7,859 nucleotides of DNA from an uncultured Clostridia bacterium (GTDB taxonomy: Bacteria; Bacillota; Clostridia; Christensenellales; UBA1242): contig CAMLUY010000043.1 in assembly GCA_946487985.1 (NCBI GenBank), positions 1 through 7,859 of the forward strand. Direction: 5' to 3'. A program made the position numbers and the translations under genes. The notes under the pieces were generated by a model that did not search any database, had not been told where the DNA came from, and saw only the letters and a list, made by a program, of their open reading frames with translations. Of the stretch, positions 1 to 5,464 are shown one piece after another (the first letter of the stretch is position 1; each line of letters begins with the position of its first letter).

Positions 1-138
1 AAATAAATATTTTTTTAAAAATAATGTTATTTTATTTTTTATTTTAAAATAAAAATATGTTTTTTTATTTTTATGAAAAATTTTTTTATTTTTTTTATCA
101 AACAAAAATATTGAAATAATATTTTTTTAAATAAAAAA
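1..138. other. Extremely AT-rich non-coding tract
   Basis: Only 6 of these 138 bases are G or C (about 4%), against clearly mixed composition in the neighbouring genes. It consists of A and T homopolymer runs. It includes a perfect 20-bp palindrome at 36-55, made of T5, then ATTTTAAAAT, then A5. No reading frame with a start and ribosome-binding site is seen on either strand. It lies just downstream of the terminator that closes the small transcription unit. It could be simple intergenic filler, a binding region for an AT-preferring nucleoid protein, or the edge of a transferred segment; the sequence does not decide. Confidence 0.75.
36..55. repeat. 20-bp perfect palindrome in AT-rich tract
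   Basis: Ten bases read outwards from the centre match perfectly on both sides: T5-ATTTT then AAAAT-A5. There is no loop, so it is more likely a DNA dyad than an RNA hairpin. In sequence of this composition such palindromes can arise by chance, so functional weight is low. Confidence 0.6.
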
Positions 139-159
139 GAAGGCCTGAAAAAGCCCTCT
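132..159 (-). terminator. Intrinsic terminator after the 43-codon ORF
   Basis: Read on the minus strand, AGAGGGC (153-159) pairs with GCCTTCT (138-144), a 7-bp stem with one G-U pair. The loop is 8 nt (TTTTTCAG) and a run of T follows (133-138, continuing T-rich beyond). It starts about 25 nt after the stop codon of the small ORF and would end both that transcript and any read-through from argS. On the plus strand the T-tract is poor, so it is directional. Confidence 0.82.
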
Positions 160-184
160 ATTTTGCGGCAAAAAAAGACTTTTA

Positions 185-316
185 CTAAATATTTCTTTCC
201 TCTTCTTCTTTTTCTTTTCCAATTTGACCAACAAATGTTTTTTCTGTAACTTTTATTTTAGTTTTATTTGCAACAACTGTATTATTAAGGTTGATTGTAT
301 AGCGTATTTTTGTCAT
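185..316 (-). CDS. Uncharacterised 43-residue basic/acidic small protein
   Basis: I do not recognise this protein. It starts MTKIRYTINLNN and ends GKEKEEEERNI. The first 30 residues alternate polar and hydrophobic residues in a beta-strand-like way, and the last 12 are almost all charged (K/E/R). It has no signal peptide, membrane segment or cysteine. The case for a real gene rests on context: a GGAGG ribosome-binding site sits 6 nt before the ATG, a near-consensus promoter lies just upstream, and an intrinsic terminator follows 25 nt after the stop. Its GC content is 25% (33 of 132 bases), with ACA, AAA, ATA and AAT codons, unlike the GC-richer neighbours, which may indicate acquisition from elsewhere. 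A non-coding or regulatory RNA with an incidental frame is the alternative. Confidence 0.68.
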   Translation of the reverse strand: MTKIRYTINLNNTVVANKTKIKVTEKTFVGQIGKEKEEEERNI

Positions 317-333
317 AGTTATCCTCCATAACT
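317..333 (-). promoter_or_regulatory. Dyad with ribosome-binding site in its loop
   Basis: On the minus strand AGTTAT (328-333) and ATAACT (317-322) form a perfect 6-bp inverted repeat. The five-base loop between them is exactly the ribosome-binding site GGAGG (323-327), and the ATG follows directly. It lies at the expected transcript 5' end. It could be an RNA hairpin that displays the ribosome site or protects the 5' end, or a repressor site at the transcription start. The repeat is directly visible; the function is inferred. Confidence 0.6.
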
Positions 334-340
334 TGCCTAT

Positions 341-369
341 ATCATAGCATATTTTTTTGATTTTGTAAA
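341..369 (-). promoter_or_regulatory. Sigma-A promoter (extended -10) for the small ORF
   Basis: On the minus strand the -35 is TTTACA (364-369, 5 of 6 to TTGACA), the spacer is 17 bp, and the -10 is TATGAT (341-346, 5 of 6), preceded by TGC (347-349) as an extended -10. Predicted transcription start is near 334, giving a leader of about 18 nt. It begins only about 20 bp after the argS stop codon, so the small gene has its own expression. Confidence 0.8.
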
Positions 370-388
370 TACCTTTTTTTAAATTTTT

Positions 389-2152
389 TTACATTTTTTC
401 AGGTACTTCGATTGCAAGCACATGCAGTGCCTGAGCAAGCAGCTTTTTGACCATCTTCAAAAGCTGAACAAAACTTGACTTCTTTTCTTCATCGGTTTCG
501 CCAATAACGCTGTGGTTGTTGTAAAAAGTTGAAAAGGCGCTTGCAAGGTCAAAGGTCGACGCGCAGAGCGCTGCGAGTGACTTTTCTTTATAGCAGACCT
601 CATATGACGAGAGCTGCCTTACAGCGGCACGCAAAATATCGCGCTCATCGTCGCTGTAAACTTTGAACTGCCCTTCTTTCACATTTTCAACTTTGGCAAG
701 TATGGAGTTTATCCTTACGGCCGTGTATTGAAGGTATGGACCTGTTTTCCCCTCAAAAGACAAAAACTTGTCAAGGTCAAACACATAGTCTTTGCCCACG
801 TTGTTGATAAGGTCGCCAAACTTCATTGCAGCAACACCAATTTTGAGGGCAAGGTCGCGGTCAAATTCTTGTCCATTTGATTTGAGCTTTTCGCCGGCTT
901 TTTCAATCAGCAAGTTGATCATGTCTTCAAGTTTAAGCGTCCCCCCTTCGCGGGTTTTGAAAGGCTTGCCGTCTTTGCCATTCATTGTCCCATGCCCAAT
1001 ATGCAAAAGCTGTTGATTTTCTGGCGAAATGCCTGACAGCTTGCATACCCTGAAAACTTGAGTGAAGTGCATCGCCTGACGCTGGTCGGTAATGTACTCT
1101 ATTCGGTCTGGATTGTTGTGAAGCTTGTTGCGCATCAATATTGTGGCAATATCGGTGGTGGCATACAGCACCGCGCCATTGCTTTTCTTGATTATTGCTG
1201 GCGGCATTGGGTTTTTGTATCGTTGCGGCTCTTGCGGGTCGGCTTTCGGCAGCGGTATGTTTTCATTTTCGGTTGCTACGTCAACAACCATAGCCCCGTC
1301 GCTTTCATGCAGCAGGCCTTTTTTCTCGATTATTGCAATCGCTTCGTCCACATAATCAGAGCTGTCGCTTTCACCGTACCACTCATCAAATTGCGCGCCC
1401 AGCGCCTGATAGTTTGCCTTTATCTTTGGCACACTGGCGTCTTTGATTTTTTTGTAGATGTCAAAATATGGTTGCTCTTTCTTTTGTATTTTCAGTGTCC
1501 ATTCTTCGGCTTTTTCTCTGAAAACGTCATCAACTTTTGACCGTGTGCTTGCCTTTGGATAGGCCTCATTCAGCATTTCAAGTGTGATTTCGGCAGGCTT
1601 GTCCGACTTGCCGAAATAAAAATCAAGCACGCCATCTTCAAAAAGTTGAAGCTCGGTCAAACCTAGCTGCAAGCCCCAGTCGCCAAGGTGAACATCGCTG
1701 ATTACGCTGTCACCAAGCTGCTGATAAAGCCGCTTAATTGCCTCGCCAATTATTGCTGGGCGCAGATGCCCAACGTGCAGTGTCTTTGCGATGTTTGCTC
1801 CGCCATAGTCAAGGATCACGCGTTGACCGTTTTTGTGTTTTTCAAGTCCGCAGTTTTCACTGCTCAAAATGGTTTGACCAAGTTTTTCAAAGCCTTGGTC
1901 AGTCAGCTTGATGTTTATGAACGCCGGCTTGACAGCCTCAAAGTAAAAATCGCCATCCTTTTCAAGGTTTGCCACTATTTTTTCTGCAAGTTCAAGCGGC
2001 GCCAATCCAGCAGTCTTTGCAAGCTTGAAGCAGTCATTGCATTGAAAATCACAAAGCTTTGGCATGTTTGAAAATGAAACAGTCAGGCTGTCAGAAAGCC
2101 CTATCTTTTTCGCCGCATCATTCAGCAGCTGCTCAATTTTTTCAGTAATCAT
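389..2152 (-). CDS. argS: Arginyl-tRNA synthetase (class I)
   Basis: Charges tRNA-Arg with arginine using ATP, in the cytoplasm; essential for translation. The protein is 587 residues, close to the 577 of the E. coli enzyme. An N-terminal tRNA-contacting domain occupies roughly 1-90. The class I catalytic core follows, with the HIGH signature as HVGH at 126-129 (preceded by GGANIAKTL) and VHLGDWG near 154-160. The second signature is the relaxed form usual for ArgS, GKPFKTREGG at 395-404, rather than KMSK. A DALR-type anticodon-binding helical domain covers about 466-587, including GPYLQYTAVR. The ATG is supported by AGGAG (2159-2163) six nt upstream. It follows recR by 31 nt with no visible terminator or T-box leader, so it is probably the last gene of the dnaX operon. 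Confidence 0.97.
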   Translation of the reverse strand: MITEKIEQLLNDAAKKIGLSDSLTVSFSNMPKLCDFQCNDCFKLAKTAGLAPLELAEKIVANLEKDGDFYFEAVKPAFINIKLTDQGFEKLGQTILSSENCGLEKHKNGQRVILDYGGANIAKTLHVGHLRPAIIGEAIKRLYQQLGDSVISDVHLGDWGLQLGLTELQLFEDGVLDFYFGKSDKPAEITLEMLNEAYPKASTRSKVDDVFREKAEEWTLKIQKKEQPYFDIYKKIKDASVPKIKANYQALGAQFDEWYGESDSSDYVDEAIAIIEKKGLLHESDGAMVVDVATENENIPLPKADPQEPQRYKNPMPPAIIKKSNGAVLYATTDIATILMRNKLHNNPDRIEYITDQRQAMHFTQVFRVCKLSGISPENQQLLHIGHGTMNGKDGKPFKTREGGTLKLEDMINLLIEKAGEKLKSNGQEFDRDLALKIGVAAMKFGDLINNVGKDYVFDLDKFLSFEGKTGPYLQYTAVRINSILAKVENVKEGQFKVYSDDERDILRAAVRQLSSYEVCYKEKSLAALCASTFDLASAFSTFYNNHSVIGETDEEKKSSFVQLLKMVKKLLAQALHVLAIEVPEKM

Positions 2153-2183
2153 CTTTCGCTCCTACTACTTAGTTTGTAAAATG

Positions 2184-2771
2184 TCAAATTTGGCGTCTGT
2201 CTTCAAGCGCCTTTGACAGTGTGACTTCATCGGCATATTCAAGGTCGCTGCCCATTGATACGCCTTGTGCAATACGCGTGACCTTTACCCCAAGCGGACG
2301 AAGCAGCTTTGCAATATACATCGCGGTTGCATCGCCTTCAACGTCTGGATTTGTCGCCATGATGACCTCTTCAACACCATCACTTGAAATGCGAGCAAGC
2401 AGCTCCTTAATCTTGATGTCGTCTGGCCCTCGATGTTCAAGCGGACTGATAGTGCCAAAAAGCACATGGTATACGCCATTGTAGGTCTTGACCTTCTCCA
2501 TTGAGAGAATGTCCTTTGGCTCTTTGACCACGCAAACAATCTTGCGATTTCGAGTCCTGCAAATGTTGCATACATCTTGGTCGGTAAAGTTGCCGCATAC
2601 CTTGCAAAATCCAATCTTTGACTTTGCCTCGGTTATTGCTTCGGCAAACCTTTTCGCGCGCTCGGCCTTGCCCTCAATGATTGAAAAAGCATAGCGTTGA
2701 GCGGTTTTGTACCCAACGCCAGGCAAGGAACGAAATTGTTCAATCAGTTTTTCAATTACATCATTTTGCAT
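2184..2771 (-). CDS. recR: Recombination mediator protein RecR
   Basis: RecR works with RecO (and RecF) to load RecA onto single-stranded DNA at gaps and stalled forks. At 195 residues it matches the family (about 198). In order: a helix-hairpin-helix at about 16-26 (LPGVGYKTAQR); a four-cysteine zinc finger with C56, C59, C68 and C71 (CKVC-N8-CNIC); and a Toprim domain from about residue 80, with E83 in VVKEP, ATNPDVEGDAT at about 129-139, and a C-terminal GSDLEYADEVTL. The ribosome-binding site is weak (GAGAG about 6 nt before the ATG), unlike its neighbours. It lies 68 nt after ybaB and 31 nt before argS, in the classic dnaX-ybaB-recR order. Confidence 0.97.
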   Translation of the reverse strand: MQNDVIEKLIEQFRSLPGVGYKTAQRYAFSIIEGKAERAKRFAEAITEAKSKIGFCKVCGNFTDQDVCNICRTRNRKIVCVVKEPKDILSMEKVKTYNGVYHVLFGTISPLEHRGPDDIKIKELLARISSDGVEEVIMATNPDVEGDATAMYIAKLLRPLGVKVTRIAQGVSMGSDLEYADEVTLSKALEDRRQI

Positions 2772-2839
2772 GTTTTTCTCTCGTTTTTTGCAATTTTTAC
2801 ATAAAAGCGCACATATTTCATGCTTTTGCCATTTTTATT

Positions 2840-3163
2840 TTACATCATGCCAGGAATATTTGGCATGTTTTCTTTTTCCTTTCTTGCAATCTGCCCAAGC
2901 ACATCATTGACTGCCGATACAACAAGGTCTTCAAGCATTTCAACGTCGTCAGGGTCAACAACTTCTGGCTTGATTGAAATCGATTTCAAGGTTCTGTCAC
3001 CCATCATCTTGACTTCAACCATACCGCCACCTACCGATGAGGTAAACTCGCTCTCTTCAAGCTGTGCTTTTGCGCGAGCCATCTCCTCTTGCATCTTTTG
3101 TGCCTGGCGCATCAGATTGTTTATGTTTGCGCCACCAAATCCACCAAAGTTATTGTATGCCAT
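2840..3163 (-). CDS. ybaB: YbaB/EbfC family nucleoid-associated protein
   Basis: This small dimeric DNA-binding protein of 107 residues has the family's usual length. The family binds DNA and is thought to help organise the nucleoid. A glycine- and asparagine-rich N-terminus leads into a long helix (about 15-37, NLMRQAQKMQEEM...). A beta-sheet region follows (SVGGGMVEVKMMGDRTLKSI), then EVVDPDDVEMLEDLVVSAVNDV, the most typical stretch, and a methionine-rich tail PNIPGMM. The ATG overlaps the end of dnaX by 14 nt in a different frame, and GGGAGG (3172-3177) lies 8 nt upstream inside dnaX, so translation is probably coupled. Its place between dnaX and recR agrees with the family call. Confidence 0.95.
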   Translation of the reverse strand: MAYNNFGGFGGANINNLMRQAQKMQEEMARAKAQLEESEFTSSVGGGMVEVKMMGDRTLKSISIKPEVVDPDDVEMLEDLVVSAVNDVLGQIARKEKENMPNIPGMM

Positions 3164-4619
3164 TGAATTTTCCTCCCTTTATGGTCAAAACTTCTCCAAA
3201 AATCTTTTGTAGCTTTTCAACGTCCTGCTCACAAGGACTTTTTATGATATTTTTTGTATTGATTACCACATTCAGCTCCAACCCCTGCCAGCGCAGCGCC
3301 GATTCAATTTCACGTCGCCCCTCTCGCATAAGGTTGAGCATCATGCCGTCGTCAATATTTATTATGAAATCATTGCCGCTGATTGCCACATCTGTGATGT
3401 CGCCGCAGGCCACATGCAGAGCAATCAGTCTGCGTTCTTTCAAGTACAGCACCACTTTGCCCCAAACGGTTCGCGGGCTAATGCTGCCCATTTGCGCTGC
3501 TATTTTCAGTTTTTTTTTTACATCTTCGCCGCTGCTGCCTGTCATAACCGACAGCGCAAGCGTTTCAAGCAGCAGTCGTGGTGAAAGGGTGTAGCGAAGC
3601 TCATTCTCAGCCCCGCCGAACGCCTGCATATATGAAATCAATGTTCGCTCGTCAAAGAGGTCTGACTGAGCCATATATTTTTCAAAAACGTCGTCAGGCA
3701 AATTTAATATGTCGTTTGCCTGTCTGCACGAACGGCATATCAGCAGGTTGCGCGCATGCCGCGACAGCTCTTTGACCAGCACCGACATATTTTTGCCTGA
3801 ATTGTCGACTTCGCTGACAAATTCAAGCACTCCGCCAACATCTTTATCATGCAAAAGCCCAAAGAACTTTACCAGAAGGTCATAGTCTGTGCTGCCAAGC
3901 ACTTTCATAACACCCTCTTTGGTCACTTTGCCATCAGCGTACGCGACAATGCAGTCTGCAATAGAAAGCGTGTCACGAACGCTGCCCTCGCCAGCAACAG
4001 CAATCTGCCTGAGCGCGTCTTCGTCATAGTCAATTTGCTCGCTGTCAAAAACCTTTTGAAGCAGCCGCGTCAAGTCCTTGACCGATACAAGTCGAAAGTC
4101 AAACCTGATGCACCTTGACAAAATGGTAGCCGGCAGCTTGTGCGCCTCTGTTGTTGCAAGAATGAAAATAACATGCGATGGCGGCTCTTCAAGCGTTTTC
4201 AAGAGCGCGTTGAATGCGCTGTCTGAAAGCATGTGAACTTCGTCGATGATGTAAACTTTATATTTTGTGCCAACCGGCATGAACTTGACTTTTTCGCGCA
4301 GCTCGCGTATGTCGTCAACGCGATTGTTTGAGGCGGCGTCAATCTCGATAATGTTGATGTCGCTTTCATTTTGCAGCCTTGTGCAGGCGCTACACTTGCC
4401 ACAAGGCGAGCCGTTCTGAGAGTTTTCGCAGTTGACAGCTCTGGCAAATATTCGAGCGATTGAGGTCTTGCCGATACCGCGCGAGCCTGTAAAAAGATAG
4501 GCATGTCCAATCTTGCCACTGGCAATCTGGTTTTGCAGTGCCCGTGTGATATGCTCTTGACCAATGACTTCCTCAAAAGTTTGAGGTCGGTATTTTCTGT
4601 AAAGCGCGGTATTTTCCAT
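3150..4619 (-). CDS. dnaX: DNA polymerase III clamp-loader subunit tau/gamma
   Basis: DnaX is the ATPase core of the clamp loader, which opens the beta clamp onto primed DNA; the long tau form also joins polymerase and helicase. Visible features are Walker A GSRGIGKT at 45-52, zinc-site cysteines C64, C73, C76 and C79, Walker B with DEVH at 126-129, the arginine-finger motif SRC at 168-170, and sensor 2 GSVRDTLS with R215. Domain III follows to about 365. At 489 residues it is shorter than B. subtilis (563) or E. coli (643), leaving only about 120 residues for the tau-specific part. AGGAG (4624-4628) lies 4 nt before the ATG. Codons 367-370 contain ten consecutive A, discussed separately. It overlaps ybaB by 14 nt. 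Confidence 0.97.
   Translation of the reverse strand: MENTALYRKYRPQTFEEVIGQEHITRALQNQIASGKIGHAYLFTGSRGIGKTSIARIFARAVNCENSQNGSPCGKCSACTRLQNESDINIIEIDAASNNRVDDIRELREKVKFMPVGTKYKVYIIDEVHMLSDSAFNALLKTLEEPPSHVIFILATTEAHKLPATILSRCIRFDFRLVSVKDLTRLLQKVFDSEQIDYDEDALRQIAVAGEGSVRDTLSIADCIVAYADGKVTKEGVMKVLGSTDYDLLVKFFGLLHDKDVGGVLEFVSEVDNSGKNMSVLVKELSRHARNLLICRSCRQANDILNLPDDVFEKYMAQSDLFDERTLISYMQAFGGAENELRYTLSPRLLLETLALSVMTGSSGEDVKKKLKIAAQMGSISPRTVWGKVVLYLKERRLIALHVACGDITDVAISGNDFIINIDDGMMLNLMREGRREIESALRWQGLELNVVINTKNIIKSPCEQDVEKLQKIFGEVLTIKGGKFNGIQ
3472..3496 (-). other. Possible stem-loop downstream of the dnaX A-run
   Basis: On the coding strand CGC-GGGC pairs with GCCC-GCG, with a 4-nt AAAT bulge on the 5' side and the loop AGCATTA. 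It starts 13 nt after the A10 run and contains the -1-frame TAG. It could act as a stimulator of slippage, but it is modest in strength and the spacing is longer than usual for frameshift stimulators. Confidence 0.3.
3510..3519 (-). other. A10 run in dnaX, candidate programmed slippage site
   Basis: The coding strand reads GTA AAA AAA AAA CTG at codons 367-371, a run of ten A and the longest homopolymer I see inside any gene here. Deleting one A (or a +1 shift) gives AAC TGA, with the stop at 3506-3508 and a 370-residue product. Adding one A (or a -1 shift) reaches TAG at 3478-3480 and gives 380 residues. Either product keeps the ATPase and oligomerisation domains, like the gamma form. Thermus dnaX is known to use an A9 run in this way. 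Slippage here is inferred. Confidence 0.6.
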
Positions 4620-4657
4620 ATTTCTCCTGTAATTTTTTCGCTTTTGGTTGCTTCAAT

Positions 4658-4686
4658 ATGATATCCAATTTAGCCTTTGTTGTCAA
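4658..4686 (-). promoter_or_regulatory. Sigma-A promoter for dnaX-ybaB-recR-argS
   Basis: On the minus strand the -35 is a perfect TTGACA (4681-4686), the spacer is 17 bp, and the -10 is TATCAT (4658-4663, 5 of 6). Predicted start is near 4651, giving a leader of about 31 nt before the dnaX ATG at 4619. The -35 lies within one arm of an inverted repeat (4680-4701), suggesting possible repression or simply a shared tpiA 3' hairpin. Confidence 0.82.
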
Positions 4687-4701
4687 GACAAAACTTGACA
4701 A
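4680..4701. repeat. Inverted repeat covering the dnaX -35 box
   Basis: TTGTCAAG (4680-4687 on the plus strand) and CTTGACAA (4694-4701) form a perfect 8-bp inverted repeat with a 6-nt spacer. One arm holds the dnaX -35 hexamer. It lies 13 nt after the tpiA stop codon, so the tpiA transcript could also fold here. The minus strand has no T-tract after the stem, so it is not a convincing intrinsic terminator. An alternative pairing of 4702-4707 with 4688-4693 is also possible. Confidence 0.6.
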
Positions 4702-4714
4702 TTTTGTTACGGCA

Positions 4715-5464
4715 TTACACAACGGCAACGATTTGCATCAGCGTTGCAGCGTCAAGGCTAGCGCCTCCAACAAGCAGTCCGTTGCCGCCTTTCACGTCAG
4801 CAAACTGCCTTGCATTTTTGACATCAATGCTTCCGCCATAGACAATGGCAATTTCCTCGCCAGCCTTGGCTGAAAAGTCTGCCGCAATGATTTTGCGAAT
4901 GCCCTTGAATGCCTTTTCCACCTCTTTTGAAGTAGGCGTTTTGCCACTGCTGATTGCCCAGACAGGCTCATAGGCGATGATGATTTTTTCAAGCTCGTTC
5001 TCGTACAAGCCTTTGAGGGCGTCTTCAATCTGCTCTTTAAGTACGTCAAGCGTTTTGAGAGTATTTCTGTCGGCAAGGCTTTCGCCAACACAAAGTATTA
5101 CGCCCAGACCATTTTTGAGTGCCGACTTAATCTTTTTGTTGATAATCCGGCTGTCTTCTTTGAATTTTTTGCGGCGCTCGCTGTGACCGATGATGACATA
5201 TTCAACGCCAGCGTCTTTCAGCATGCGCCCGCTGATTTCGCCGGTGCAGCGCCCCTCGTCCTCTTCGCTCATGTTTTGTGCGCAAAGTTCAATCTTGCTG
5301 CCTTCAAGCATAAACTTGCCGATTGCAAGCGATGTGTATGGCAGGCAAAGCATCAGTCTGTCATCGCCAGCATTGTCGAACCTTGAAAGCAGCCTGACCA
5401 AATAGTCCTTGGTTTCAGTAGACGTTTTGTTCATTTTGAAATTTGCAATTATGATTTTGTTCAT
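4715..5464 (-). CDS. tpiA: Triosephosphate isomerase
   Basis: Interconverts dihydroxyacetone phosphate and glyceraldehyde-3-phosphate in glycolysis and gluconeogenesis, in the cytoplasm. At 249 residues it matches the family's length. Catalytic residues are in place: N8 and K10 in IANFKMNK, H94 in IIGHSERR, and E166 in IIAYEPVWA. The phosphate-binding YGGSI is at 209-213 and LVGGASL at 231-237. The mobile lid (loop 6) reads AISSGKTPT instead of the common AIGTGKTA, so G172 and T173 are both serine. The start codon overlaps the pgk stop as ATGA (5461-5464). AGGAG (5473-5477) is 8 nt upstream, inside pgk, so the two are translationally coupled. Confidence 0.97.
   Translation of the reverse strand: MNKIIIANFKMNKTSTETKDYLVRLLSRFDNAGDDRLMLCLPYTSLAIGKFMLEGSKIELCAQNMSEEDEGRCTGEISGRMLKDAGVEYVIIGHSERRKKFKEDSRIINKKIKSALKNGLGVILCVGESLADRNTLKTLDVLKEQIEDALKGLYENELEKIIIAYEPVWAISSGKTPTSKEVEKAFKGIRKIIAADFSAKAGEEIAIVYGGSIDVKNARQFADVKGGNGLLVGGASLDAATLMQIVAVV

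Noticed and set aside
1058..1540. 160-codon plus-strand frame opposite argS, and similar plus-strand frames opposite dnaX, pgk and dus.
   Set aside because: All lie opposite unmistakable conserved genes, have low-complexity or family-less translations, and show no ribosome-binding site or promoter of their own.
2153..2183. T-box leader or other riboswitch ahead of argS.
   Set aside because: Only 31 nt separate recR and argS, too short for a T-box, and only a ribosome-binding site is visible.
2772..2839. Possible promoter or hairpin (AAAAGC with GCTTTT) in the ybaB-recR gap.
   Set aside because: The 6-bp A/T-rich stem has a large loop and no T-tract, and no -35/-10 pair with acceptable spacing is seen. 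Read-through from dnaX is enough.
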